Part shown: in pieces, positions 35,093 through 44,156 of the stretch
How positions within the stretch are numbered: position 1 is the first letter of the stretch
How the letters are laid out: each line of letters begins with the position of its first letter
NCBI GenBank assembly: GCA_944321945.1
Contig: CALUNE010000004.1
Location: 1 to 64,000 of the forward strand
Reading direction: 5' to 3'
Length of the DNA stretch: 64,000 bases
Source: an uncultured Alistipes sp.
Lineage (GTDB): Bacteria; Bacteroidota; Bacteroidia; Bacteroidales; Rikenellaceae
Program-made: the position numbers and the translations under genes
The notes under the pieces: model-generated
Database searches by the model: none
The model's input: only the letters and a program-made list of their open reading frames with translations
What the model was told of the DNA's origin: nothing

Positions 35093-36658
35093 ATGAAAAG
35101 ATTCCCGACCAGTGCTTTGTGTCTGGTGTGCGTGCTTGCGGGCGGGACCCCGCTCCGGGCCCAGGAGAAGGTCCAGCTCCCCGTCTACAAGGAGCTGGAA
35201 CGCTCGGCAAACCTCTATGCCGAAAGCCACAACCCCACGTCGCTGTGGTTCTCGCCCCTGAGCGATCTGATCGACTTCCAGGCCGACTACAAACTGGAAC
35301 GAGGCGATTTCCACGATCTGGACGAATCGTCCAAAACCGGACATTTCGGCGTCGGAATGGCCGGCCAGCGGCGTTTCAACAAGGTCGTCTGCGCCGGAAG
35401 CATCCGATACGACGACGGAAAGGAGTTTGCCCGCCGCTGGAACTCGACCCTCCAGATTGCGGACGACAATCCGTTCATCCTCGGCGATTCGATCCCGTCG
35501 GATTTCAACATCCAGCGCTTCGTCCTCTCGGGAAACGTGGCCTACCATCCGCTCGACAGACTCACCCTCGCCCTCAAGCTCGACTACGACACCGGCAGCT
35601 CGGCCAATCAGACCGACCCCCGGCCCAAAACCGACGGCATGCACTTCGTCATCACGCCCGGAATCCACTACGGACTGGGCGCCGGATTCTCACTGGGCCT
35701 CTCCGGGTCATTCAACCTCATGAGCGAATCGATCTCCCACACGGTCATCGACCCCCGCGAATCGTACGTCTACTTCCGGTTCAACGGTCTGGGTGACTAC
35801 AGCACCATCTCGACCGGGACATCCCAAAGCTATCCGCGCGACTACAACGGCACGGAGTATACCGGCGCCCTGCAGCTGGCCTGGGATTCGGGACGGAGCA
35901 TCGCCAACCTACTCGAAGTGCGCTACGCCTCGAACCGCGAAGAGGCCCGCGACGGCGGTGCCACGTTCACCTTTCTCGGCGGCGACTACTCGCGGAAGGC
36001 CTTCTCGGTGAGCGACCGCATCCGCTTCGGAAACGAACGGCGCGTCCACAACCTCATCATCGGCTGGCAGCACAAGACCGTCGAGGGCATCTGGTACGAA
36101 CAGACTGCCTACAACGACCCCGACAAGAACAACCAGCTCGCATTCAAGATCCAGAGCTCGGGGCTCAAGAACCGCGAAACCGTCTCCGCCCTGCAGGGCG
36201 AATACCGTTTCGACCTGCTGCGCGAAGGAACCCCCTGCTTCTCGCTCGATGCTGTCGGACGGCTCGAACAGTCGGAAACCACCCACTACGAAGGCGACGG
36301 GAACAGCCGCAAATACACCCGCGTGACGGGCGGCGTCACCGCCTCGAAATACTTCTTCTTCGGCCGTAACCAGCTCACGGCAACCCTCGGCGTGGCCGGC
36401 GGCGGAGCTCCCGATGCCTCGCAGACCGTGCAGGAACGGCTGCGCAAAGTCTACACCGATCCGCAGTTCGAATACATGACCGGAACCTGGATGGGCGGAA
36501 ACGTCGAAATCCGATACCGGCGGCTCTTCGGAAACCTCTGGGGCGGACTGTTCGCCCGCGCGGCCCTCAAATACTACCTGGGAGCCAACACCTTTACCGA
36601 TCGGTACGACGCCACCGACCGCCGCTGCTTCACCGTCGGCGCCGAAATCCTCTTCTGA
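35093..36658 (+). CDS. DUF6850-like outer-membrane beta-barrel protein
   Basis: 521 residues with a signal peptide (about 1-23, ending LRAQ). The rest alternates short amphipathic strands and turns rich in Tyr, Gly, Asp and Asn, and ends with a strand closing in Phe (FTVGAEILF), the hallmark of an outer-membrane barrel. It resembles the DUF6850 group, which is found beside DUF4876 lipoproteins and TonB receptors in Bacteroidota. Its function is not known; it could be a second outer-membrane channel or a secretion/assembly factor for the peptidases that follow. It starts 109 nt after the lipoprotein gene, behind a strong hairpin. Confidence 0.8.
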   Translation: MKRFPTSALCLVCVLAGGTPLRAQEKVQLPVYKELERSANLYAESHNPTSLWFSPLSDLIDFQADYKLERGDFHDLDESSKTGHFGVGMAGQRRFNKVVCAGSIRYDDGKEFARRWNSTLQIADDNPFILGDSIPSDFNIQRFVLSGNVAYHPLDRLTLALKLDYDTGSSANQTDPRPKTDGMHFVITPGIHYGLGAGFSLGLSGSFNLMSESISHTVIDPRESYVYFRFNGLGDYSTISTGTSQSYPRDYNGTEYTGALQLAWDSGRSIANLLEVRYASNREEARDGGATFTFLGGDYSRKAFSVSDRIRFGNERRVHNLIIGWQHKTVEGIWYEQTAYNDPDKNNQLAFKIQSSGLKNRETVSALQGEYRFDLLREGTPCFSLDAVGRLEQSETTHYEGDGNSRKYTRVTGGVTASKYFFFGRNQLTATLGVAGGGAPDASQTVQERLRKVYTDPQFEYMTGTWMGGNVEIRYRRLFGNLWGGLFARAALKYYLGANTFTDRYDATDRRCFTVGAEILF

Positions 36659-36686
36659 AACACAACACCTCAAACACGCCACACAC

Positions 36687-38858
36687 ATGCATTGTCTGAA
36701 AAAAGCGCTCCTCGCAGCGCTTCTTCTGTTGCAGGCTCCGCTCATCGCAGCCTCACACAGCGGTTTCGCCGTCGTCATCGACGAAAAAAGCTACGCCGAA
36801 GCGCGTCCCCAGGTCGACGCCTACATCGCACAGATCGAAACAAGCGGTCTGAAGGTCCATCTGGTCATCGACCGGACCTCGCAACCCGATTCGCTGCGGA
36901 ACCTGCTCCGCGATCTGCACGCCCAAAAGGAGGCCCCGATCGAAGGAACGGTCCTGATCGGCGACATCCCCGTGGTCATGGTGCGCGACGCCCAGCATCT
37001 GACCAGCGCCTTCAAGATGGACCAGGTGGCCTTCGACCGCTGGGAATCCTCCGTGCCGTCGGATCGCTTCTACGATGATTTCAGCCTCCGGTTCGAGCCC
37101 ATCGGCCCCGACTCGATCCACCCCGGATGCTACTACTATTCGCTGACGGCCGAATCGGCCCAGCAGACCCGTCCCGACATCTACTCGGGCCGAATCCGAC
37201 CCTCGGACTGCAACGGCACAAGCCGCTACGAAAAGCTCCGCCGCTATCTGGAAAAGGTCGTCCAGGCCAAGCAGCATCCCGAACCGATCGACCAGATCCT
37301 CTTCTTCAGCGGCAACGGCTTCATCTCCGAATCGATGGTCGCCCGCATCGACGAAAAGGCCACCCTGCTCGAACACTTCCCCTGGCTCGAACGTCAGCGC
37401 AACGGAATCAGCTACATCGACCACAAGCGCGACGTACACATCAAACCGCGCCTGAAGAACGAAATGCGCCGCCGCGATCTCGACTACGCCGTCCTCCACC
37501 ACCACGGCGACTGGAATACGGAGTACCTGAACGACCTGCCCAAAACAAACAACACCCGCGAGCAGATCGAACAGATCAAACTCTACCTGCGCGAATCGAT
37601 GCGCCACGCCGCCGCGCACGACATCCCGGCCGACAGCGCCCGCGCACGCATCGCCCGCCGCTACGGAGAATTCCCCGATGCGTGGTTCGACGGCGTGGAC
37701 GACGCCGCGCTGCGCGCCCGGGATTCGATCTACGTGAGCGATCTGGACCTCTATCTCGAGGATTTCGACGACTATGAGCCCGGCTGCCGCGTCGTGTCAC
37801 TCGACGCCTGCTTCAACGGCTCGTTCCACCGCGACAACAGCATCGCCAACGCCTACATCTTCGGCCCCGGAGAGACCGTCGCCGTGCTGGCCAACTCGGT
37901 CAACGTCCTGCAGGACAAGTGGGTCGACCGGTACGTCGGACTGCTCGGCCTGGGCATGAACGTCGGCAATCTGGTCAAATACGCCCCCTATCTCGAACAG
38001 CACCTCATCGGCGACCCGACCTTCACCTTCGCTTCGGCCGACCCGAAGATCGACGTCAACCGTCTGCTGCGCGACGACAAGACCTCCACGTGGCGCCGCA
38101 TGCTCCGCGAGGAGCGTTACCCGGCCCTGCAGGCCCTGGCCGTCGAAAAACTCTTCCGCCGCGGCGAACTCTCCTCGCAGGAGCTGCTGCGCATCTTCCG
38201 CGAAAGCCCCAGCCATCAGCTGCGCATGCAGAGCTTCATCAACCTCTCGGAGTGCCGCGACGACGCCTTCATCGAGGCCGTCTCGCTCGGAATGACCGAC
38301 AGCTACGAAATGGTCGAGCGTTTCGCCGCCAACATCCTCGCCCGCAGCGGCGACGACCGCCTCATCCCCGCCATGATCGCCGCCTCGATCCGCAACAATA
38401 CCTCCGAACGCGTCGAATTCGCCCTCAAACAGGCCATGCCCATGTTCGAGGAGAAGAAACTCATCGACGAGTTCGAACGCCAGTTCCCCCAGACGAACTA
38501 CCTCGACGCCCAACTCGTCCACGACCAGATCCGCCACGCCATCGAGGTCAACTCCAACCGCTGGATCGCCCCCATGCAGAAGATCATGAGCCCCGACTGC
38601 TCGAAAAAGAGCCGCCTGCAGGAGATCCGCTCGATGCGGAACTACCACATCCACTTCCTCGTGCCGCAGCTGCTCGAGTACATGCGCTCGTGTGACGATC
38701 CCGATGTACAACGGGCCATGCTCGAAGCCTTCGGATGGTTCACCCTCTCGGTCAACCGGCAGATGATCGCCGACACGGCCCTCGAAATGAGCCGCGACGA
38801 AAAACTCTCGCCCGAAGTCCGCAACGAGGCTCTGAAAACCTTCAACCGACTGAAATGA
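36687..38858 (+). CDS. Gingipain-like (clan CD, C25-type) cysteine peptidase, secreted
   Basis: 723 residues with a signal peptide (about 1-22). The first half follows the clan CD layout. DYAVLHHHGDW carries the catalytic His-Gly (His273-Gly274), and VVSLDACFNGSF carries the catalytic Cys375 at the end of a hydrophobic strand, about 100 residues later, as in gingipains and caspases. The early GTVLIGDIPVV strand also fits. From about residue 470 the protein turns into helical HEAT-like repeats, which may bind the partner or substrate. No type IX secretion C-terminal domain is evident. It overlaps the next peptidase gene by 4 nt (ATGA). Substrate specificity cannot be read; proteolytic activity is inferred from the dyad. 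Confidence 0.8.
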   Translation: MHCLKKALLAALLLLQAPLIAASHSGFAVVIDEKSYAEARPQVDAYIAQIETSGLKVHLVIDRTSQPDSLRNLLRDLHAQKEAPIEGTVLIGDIPVVMVRDAQHLTSAFKMDQVAFDRWESSVPSDRFYDDFSLRFEPIGPDSIHPGCYYYSLTAESAQQTRPDIYSGRIRPSDCNGTSRYEKLRRYLEKVVQAKQHPEPIDQILFFSGNGFISESMVARIDEKATLLEHFPWLERQRNGISYIDHKRDVHIKPRLKNEMRRRDLDYAVLHHHGDWNTEYLNDLPKTNNTREQIEQIKLYLRESMRHAAAHDIPADSARARIARRYGEFPDAWFDGVDDAALRARDSIYVSDLDLYLEDFDDYEPGCRVVSLDACFNGSFHRDNSIANAYIFGPGETVAVLANSVNVLQDKWVDRYVGLLGLGMNVGNLVKYAPYLEQHLIGDPTFTFASADPKIDVNRLLRDDKTSTWRRMLREERYPALQALAVEKLFRRGELSSQELLRIFRESPSHQLRMQSFINLSECRDDAFIEAVSLGMTDSYEMVERFAANILARSGDDRLIPAMIAASIRNNTSERVEFALKQAMPMFEEKKLIDEFERQFPQTNYLDAQLVHDQIRHAIEVNSNRWIAPMQKIMSPDCSKKSRLQEIRSMRNYHIHFLVPQLLEYMRSCDDPDVQRAMLEAFGWFTLSVNRQMIADTALEMSRDEKLSPEVRNEALKTFNRLK

Positions 38859-40402
38859 TGAAACGTCTGTTGCTCGCCGGGCTGCTCGCCGCAGTGATCC
38901 TCCCCGCCTCGGGCCAGCCCTATCGCAAAAGCTACGCCGTACCGACCCCCACGGACGAGGTGTTGCGGATCCGTCGCGCCAGCGCCTGGAGCCCCTCGAC
39001 ACCCGCCCCGGAACAACTCCCCTCGAGCGTCGACAACTCGACACTCAAGTTCTTCCCCGAGGTGTTCTCCCAGCAGGGCGGCTCGTGTGCCCAGTCGTCG
39101 GGCATCCGCTACCTGTTCACCTACGAGATGAACCGTCTGCGCGATCTCGACGCCCGGGCCTCGGACGAAAATACCTACAGCTACTTCTTCACCTGGAACT
39201 TCCTCAACGAAGGAATCGACCAGGGAGGGTTCGCCGAGCAGGGCCTCAACATCGCCAAACAACAGGGTGCCATGTCCCTGGCCGACTTCCCCGATCCGAC
39301 GTTCATCTCCGGGTATCGCTGGGCTTCGGGCTATGACAGGTACATCCGCGCCATGCACAACCGCGTGAAGGAAATCATCACGATCGATGCCACCACCCAG
39401 GAGGGCATCGATCTGGCCCGCCGCTATCTCTACGACGCCGGAAACGGCAGCTCACACGGCGGGATCCTCTCCTATTCGGCCCTGGCAAACGGCTGGACCT
39501 TCGACACCGACTATGCCGGCCCCTCGCAGACCGGATACAAATACCTGCTCACCCGACTGGCCACGGACGGCGCCCACGCCATGACCATCGTCGGGTATGA
39601 CGACACGGTCGAATTCAATGACGGCGAACAGACCCATCGCGGCGCTTTCATCGTCGTGAACTCCTACGGCGAATGGTGGGGCGACCGCGGACGGTACTAC
39701 CTGCCCTACTGTTTCTTCCTGACCGATCGGACCCCCTCGGTGCTGAGCCACGAATTCACCGGCTGCTCCTGCACGGAGTACACCCCGAAGGTCATCTTCC
39801 GCGTCAAGGTCTCCTACTCGTCGCGCAACGACCTCGCCTTCACGATGGGCGTCGCCGACAAGCCCTATGCCGTCACCCCGACCATAACCGTACAGCCCCC
39901 CATCGCCGTCAACCAGGGCGGCGACCACCCCATGCAGGGCGAATATGTCGACAACCAGAATACGATCGAGATGGCCTTCGACTTCTCGGAGGCCGCCGAC
40001 CGCTATGCCGGATATGCCGAACCGAAATACTTCCTGACGGTCACCCGCTCGGAGGTCGGCAAACTCGGAAGCGGCACCCTCGACGCCTTCTCGGTCATCG
40101 ACGCCCGCGATGCCGACCATCCGCAAACCTATACGTGCGAACTGGAGACCCCCGCCCCGCTCGAAATGGGTGCCAACCTCTTCTCGATCGCCACCACGGC
40201 CCTGCAGACCACCTCGGCGTCCGCCGTGCCGTGGCTCGACAACCTCGGCGTGCCGTTCACCTCTCCCTACGTGCTGCGGACCGCCAGCGGCCGGTATGCC
40301 AAGTTCTCCGTCACGGACTACGACGCGGGCAGCGGCCGCCTGACAATCCGATACCTCTATCAGCACGACGGATCGCGAAATCTGAACAGTCTTACGGATT
40401 AA
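38855..40402 (+). CDS. Papain-like (C1) cysteine peptidase with HmuY-like C-terminus
   Basis: 515 residues with a signal peptide ending near ASGQ. Catalytic motifs of the papain family are in order: SQQGGSCAQSS (Cys78, with Gln73/74 as oxyanion residue), GAHAMTIVGYDD (His241) and VVNSYGEWWGDRGRYYLPY (Asn269). The region 330-440 looks like a beta-sandwich. The last ~45 residues (YVLRTASGRYAKFSVTDY ... IRYLYQHDGSRNL) resemble the C-terminal strands of HmuY-family haemophores, while the HmuY-like gene downstream lacks that part. Translation is coupled to the upstream clan CD peptidase by an ATGA overlap. It probably degrades proteins in the periplasm or at the surface. Confidence 0.85.
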   Translation: MMKRLLLAGLLAAVILPASGQPYRKSYAVPTPTDEVLRIRRASAWSPSTPAPEQLPSSVDNSTLKFFPEVFSQQGGSCAQSSGIRYLFTYEMNRLRDLDARASDENTYSYFFTWNFLNEGIDQGGFAEQGLNIAKQQGAMSLADFPDPTFISGYRWASGYDRYIRAMHNRVKEIITIDATTQEGIDLARRYLYDAGNGSSHGGILSYSALANGWTFDTDYAGPSQTGYKYLLTRLATDGAHAMTIVGYDDTVEFNDGEQTHRGAFIVVNSYGEWWGDRGRYYLPYCFFLTDRTPSVLSHEFTGCSCTEYTPKVIFRVKVSYSSRNDLAFTMGVADKPYAVTPTITVQPPIAVNQGGDHPMQGEYVDNQNTIEMAFDFSEAADRYAGYAEPKYFLTVTRSEVGKLGSGTLDAFSVIDARDADHPQTYTCELETPAPLEMGANLFSIATTALQTTSASAVPWLDNLGVPFTSPYVLRTASGRYAKFSVTDYDAGSGRLTIRYLYQHDGSRNLNSLTD

Positions 40403-40407
40403 CCACA

Positions 40408-40824
40408 ATGCGCATGAAAACACGACATAAGATCATCGGACAGGTCGTCCTGGCCTGCTGCCTGGGGCTGGGCGCCTGCTCGCAGGAGAGCAGCAAATCG
40501 CCGGAAACTCCCGCCGAACCCGCCCGGGTCGAAAGCCTCACCATCGAGGGACTCAACGACCAGACGTGGGTCTACGTCTCGCTCGAACAGGGAAAGGTCG
40601 TGGGCTCGAGCCCGCTGGGCGACGAAGAGCAGGATGCCGCCTGGAAAGCCCGCACCGATTGGGATTTCGCCCTCTGCGGCGAACTGATCCGAACCAACAG
40701 CGGAACCTCCGGCTCGGGCAACGGCGGAATCCAGTCGGTCACCAACAAAAGCTTCAATGCCCTGGACGAGGCCCCCGTCGACGGATATACGGTCGATACC
40801 GACGACCGCATCGTACGGCGCTGA
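40408..40824 (+). CDS. HmuY-like lipoprotein, C-terminally short
   Basis: 138 residues. The lipobox is GLGAC (Cys24). The body has the N-terminal HmuY pattern: TWVYVSLEQGKVV, then TDWDFALCGELIRTNSGTSGSGNGG, then APVDGYTVDTD. HmuY proteins bind haem or a related ligand at the cell surface and hand it to a TonB receptor (HmuR in Porphyromonas gingivalis). Usual length is about 200-220 residues, and this copy stops where the second half should begin. A terminator follows directly, so the missing part is not just out of frame. The gene starts 5 nt after the papain-like gene, which carries an HmuY-like C-terminal stretch. It could be a split or decayed haemophore. Confidence 0.75.
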   Translation: MRMKTRHKIIGQVVLACCLGLGACSQESSKSPETPAEPARVESLTIEGLNDQTWVYVSLEQGKVVGSSPLGDEEQDAAWKARTDWDFALCGELIRTNSGTSGSGNGGIQSVTNKSFNALDEAPVDGYTVDTDDRIVRR

Positions 40825-40848
40825 CCCCGCATCGGCCTCACCCCGAAA

Positions 40849-40884
40849 AAAGGGACGTTTGCCCGCCGGCAGACGTCCCTTTCC
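40849..40884 (+). terminator. Intrinsic terminator of the receptor/protease operon
   Basis: Stem AAAGGGACGT/ACGTCCCTTT with a 14-nt loop, 24 nt after the HmuY-like stop. The T-run is short (TTT), so strength is moderate. Confidence 0.75.
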
Positions 40885-41038
40885 ACATCCCGTCCCGCCG
40901 GCCGGAAAAGACCGGAACGACATCGGTCACCGGCTGCTCCCGCAAACAACCGACCGCCCCGCGTCCCGGCACCCGTCTGCCGCGTCGGCTCCCCACGGCC
41001 AAATCTCGAAAATATTTTGAAATATGACGGCATTTGAC

Positions 41039-41046
41039 TACTTTTG
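41039..41046 (+). promoter_or_regulatory. Promoter for lnt
   Basis: TACTTTTG with a -33 TTTG at 41016-41019 (19-bp spacing), 21 nt before the ATG of lnt. This is one of the best-formed promoters in the window. Confidence 0.7.
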
Positions 41047-41067
41047 CCGTCGTAAAATCACCCTTTC

Positions 41068-42651
41068 ATGTTGCGCAGATTTGCAGCGGTACTCCTTTCG
41101 GCCATCCTCCTCGCTCCTGGCTGGCTCGGTGCGTCGGGCTTCACACTCTTCGCCGGATTCGTACCCCTGCTGTGGATCAGCGATTCGTATGGCGCATCGC
41201 ACCGCGACTGGTGGCGCATATTCGGTTGGGCTACGCTCACGTTCGTCCTCTGGAACGCCCTGACCGTCTGGTGGATCTGGTATGCAACACCCGTCGGCCC
41301 CATAGCCGCCACCGTCGTCTCGACGATCCTCAACCTGATCGCCTTCATGCTCTTCCATACCGTCTCGAAACGGGCCCCAAAGGCTCTGGCCTACGTCACG
41401 CTCGTCACCGCATGGATCACCACCGAATACTGGTACACCGTCGGCGACATCTCCTGGCCCTGGCTCATCCTCGGCAACGGCTTCTCGCACGAAGTCTGGG
41501 CCGTACAATGGTATGAATACACCGGCGTCTTCGGCGGTTCGCTCTGGGTACTGGTGGTCAATATCCTCCTCTTCGAAGCCTGGAAAGAGCGCCGCAACCT
41601 CCGCAAATGGATCTCGGCAGCCGCTGCCATCCTCCTGCCCATGGCTCTCTCGGCCGGGATCCTCTCGATGTGGAAACAACCCGACGAGGGCTCGGTGCGC
41701 GTCAGCATCATCCAGCCCAACGTCGACTGTTACGACAAGTTCCACGGCGATGCGGAGCGTCAGGAGCAGAATATTCTTGATCTGCTCGGGCAGGTGCCCG
41801 GCGATGCCCGTTTCATTCTGCTCCCCGAAACCGCCGTCCCCGGATACTACACCGAACCCGATCTGAGCGACAATGCCTGGATCGGAACCGGCCCAGGCAG
41901 CTTCTGGCTGCAACTCACCGATTCGCTGCGCCGCAACCATCCCGACGCCCTGCTCATCACCGGCGCCAACACCATCCGCCGCTATGCAGCCGGCACCCAG
42001 ACCGAAACGGCCCGCCGCGACCGACTCGGATACTACGACGTCTTCAATTCGGCCGTCGGGTTGGATTCGGCAGGGCGCATCCAGCTCCACCACAAGGGCC
42101 GGCTGGTCATCGGCGTCGAAAATACCCCCACGTGGATCTTCGACGTACTGCGCTTCCTAGTCATCGACCTGGGTGGCGTCGTCGGCCAGATCGGAAAGGG
42201 GCTGCACGGATCGGCCTTCGAGCATGACGGCGTCACGGTCGGCCCGGCCATCTGCTACGAAGGACTCTACGGCGACTTCTACGGCGACTTCGTCCGCCGC
42301 GGCGCCCAATTCATGGCCATCGTCTCAAACGACGGCTGGTGGGGCGACACCCCCGGGTACAGGCACCTGTTCTCGATCTCGCGCCTGCGCGCCATCGAAC
42401 ACCGCCGTGCCATCACCCGATCGGCCAATACCGGCATGTCGGGCTTCATCGCCCCGACGGGCAAGGTGGGCCAGACCCTCGGCTGGGAGGAGCGCGGTAT
42501 CCTTACGGCAGAGGTTCCTCTCAACTCCGAAACAACCGTCTATACGCGCTACGGCGACTACCTGGCCCGCATGGCCCAGTACGTGCTGCTGCTCTCCGTA
42601 CTCTACTTCATCGCCTACCGCGTCAAACGCCGGAACCATCTCGTGAATTAA
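41068..42651 (+). CDS. lnt: Apolipoprotein N-acyltransferase
   Basis: 527 residues. Lnt adds the third acyl chain to the N-terminal Cys of lipoproteins in the inner membrane. About six N-terminal helices and a C-terminal helix flank a nitrilase-like domain with the catalytic triad Glu254 (LPETAVPG), Lys343 (HHKGRL) and Cys396 (AICYEGLYGD). The later SNDGWWGDTPGYRHL block is also conserved. Length matches the family. It is the first gene of the + strand housekeeping run, with folC 15 nt behind it. Confidence 0.95.
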   Translation: MLRRFAAVLLSAILLAPGWLGASGFTLFAGFVPLLWISDSYGASHRDWWRIFGWATLTFVLWNALTVWWIWYATPVGPIAATVVSTILNLIAFMLFHTVSKRAPKALAYVTLVTAWITTEYWYTVGDISWPWLILGNGFSHEVWAVQWYEYTGVFGGSLWVLVVNILLFEAWKERRNLRKWISAAAAILLPMALSAGILSMWKQPDEGSVRVSIIQPNVDCYDKFHGDAERQEQNILDLLGQVPGDARFILLPETAVPGYYTEPDLSDNAWIGTGPGSFWLQLTDSLRRNHPDALLITGANTIRRYAAGTQTETARRDRLGYYDVFNSAVGLDSAGRIQLHHKGRLVIGVENTPTWIFDVLRFLVIDLGGVVGQIGKGLHGSAFEHDGVTVGPAICYEGLYGDFYGDFVRRGAQFMAIVSNDGWWGDTPGYRHLFSISRLRAIEHRRAITRSANTGMSGFIAPTGKVGQTLGWEERGILTAEVPLNSETTVYTRYGDYLARMAQYVLLLSVLYFIAYRVKRRNHLVN

Positions 42652-42666
42652 CACCCTTTTGTCGTC

Positions 42667-43956
42667 ATGAACTATAATCAGACTCTCGAATTCCTCTTCC
42701 AGTCGCTGCCCGCCTTCGAAACCCAGGGCGCAACGGGTTACAAACCGGGATTGGAGCGGATCTCCGCATTCTGCCGCCACATCGGAAACCCCCAGCGCAA
42801 CTTCTTCACCATCCATGTGGCCGGGACCAATGGCAAAGGATCCGTCGCACACATCATCGCCTCCGTCCTCCAGCAGGCCGGCTATCGGACCGGACTCTTC
42901 ACGTCGCCCCATCTGGTCGACTTCCGCGAACGGATCCGCGTCGACGGCGAGATGATCCCCAAACAGAAGGTCGTCAACTTCGTCGACAAACACCACGACA
43001 AGATGGTCGAACTCGAACTCTCGTTCTTCGAAATGACCGCCGCCATGGCCTTCGACTACTTCGCGCAGAGCGACGTCGAGGTCGCCGTCATCGAAACCGG
43101 CCTCGGCGGACGTCTCGATGCCACGAACATCATCGTCCCGATCCTCAGCGTCATTACCAACATCGGCCTCGAACACACCGCCCTGTTGGGCGACACCCTC
43201 CAGAAAATCGCCCGCGAAAAGGCCGGTATCATCAAGAAGAGCATCCCGGTCATCATCGGCGAAGCCGATCCCCGCTACAACGAGGTCTTCGAACAGGTCG
43301 CCGCCGCCAACAAATCCCGCGTGATCTATGCCGAAAAGGAGTTCTCGTGCGATGAACACCACTCGGAGGGCGATCGGCAGCTCTTCCGCCTGCACCGGAC
43401 CCGCGACAACCAGGAGTTCGACGCCGAACTCGATCTGAACGGCGACTACCAGGTCCGCAACATCGTGACGGCTTCGGCCGCCGTGGATTTCCTCCACGAG
43501 GAGACCCCCCTGACCATCTCCCGCCGCGCCTACCTCGAAGGCCTGCGCAACGCCGCGGCCAACACCTCGCTCATGGGCCGCTGGCAGAAACTCGCCGATG
43601 CTCCGCTCACGATCTGCGACACGGGACACAACGCCCACGGCATCGCATGGGTCGCTGAACAACTCAAGTCGACTCCTCACAGAAATCTCTACTGTGTGCT
43701 GGGTTTCGTCCGCGACAAGGATCTGGCCCACATCCTGCCCCTGCTGCCCCGAGAGGCTCACTACATCTTCACCCAGGCCCGCTCCGAACGCGCGCTCCCG
43801 GCAGCCGAACTTACCGCCAAAGCCGCTATCTACGGACTGCAGGGTGAAGCTGTCGAGCAGGTGCCCGCGGCCCTCGAACGGGCCCGTCAGCAGGCGGCAC
43901 CCGAGGACATGATCTTCGTCGGAGGAAGCACCTACGTCGTAGCCGAAGTGCTCTGA
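42667..43956 (+). CDS. folC: Folylpolyglutamate / dihydrofolate synthase
   Basis: 429 residues, Mur-ligase-type fold. The P-loop GTNGKGS is at residues 53-59, followed by the family's TSPHLVDFRERIRVDG. The metal/ATP region ETGLGGRLDATNII and the C-terminal DTGHNAHG block are present. It adds glutamate to dihydropteroate or folates in the cytoplasm. It starts 15 nt behind lnt and is directly followed by a seven-copy tandem repeat and a terminator. Confidence 0.95.
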   Translation: MNYNQTLEFLFQSLPAFETQGATGYKPGLERISAFCRHIGNPQRNFFTIHVAGTNGKGSVAHIIASVLQQAGYRTGLFTSPHLVDFRERIRVDGEMIPKQKVVNFVDKHHDKMVELELSFFEMTAAMAFDYFAQSDVEVAVIETGLGGRLDATNIIVPILSVITNIGLEHTALLGDTLQKIAREKAGIIKKSIPVIIGEADPRYNEVFEQVAAANKSRVIYAEKEFSCDEHHSEGDRQLFRLHRTRDNQEFDAELDLNGDYQVRNIVTASAAVDFLHEETPLTISRRAYLEGLRNAAANTSLMGRWQKLADAPLTICDTGHNAHGIAWVAEQLKSTPHRNLYCVLGFVRDKDLAHILPLLPREAHYIFTQARSERALPAAELTAKAAIYGLQGEAVEQVPAALERARQQAAPEDMIFVGGSTYVVAEVL

Positions 43957-43960
43957 GTGA

Positions 43961-44095
43961 CGCCCCGGCCCGGACAGAAACGCCGCGACCCGAATAGAAA
44001 CGCCCGGCCCGGACAGAAACGCCCGGCCCGAATAGAAACGCCCGACCCGAATAGAAACGCCCGGCCCGAATAGAAACGCCCGGCCCGGACAGAGA
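43961..44095 (+). repeat. Tandem repeat, seven copies of a 19-20-bp unit
   Basis: Units begin at 43961, 43981, 44001, 44020, 44039, 44058 and 44077. The consensus is CGCCCGGCCCGRAYAGAAA: two versions (GGAC and GAAT in the middle) are mixed along the array. The first two units are 20 bp, the rest 19 bp. The array starts 4 nt after the folC stop codon and ends about 25 nt before a terminator, so it is transcribed as 3' untranslated RNA. Confidence 0.95.
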
Positions 44096-44119
44096 TACCC
44101 ACTACCCCCCGAGGAGACG

Positions 44120-44153
44120 AAAAGAGCGGAACCTTTTTTGGTTCCGCTCTTTT
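44120..44153. terminator. Bidirectional intrinsic terminator
   Basis: Stem AAAGAGCGGAACC/GGTTCCGCTCTTT with a T6 loop, followed by TTT on the right and A-rich on the left. It lies between folC and the convergent DUF3467 gene. Confidence 0.85.
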
Positions 44154-44156
44154 GCA

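Noticed and set aside
43961..44095. CRISPR array
   Set aside because: The 19-bp units follow each other directly without spacers, and no cas gene is present. The same holds for the other four intergenic arrays.
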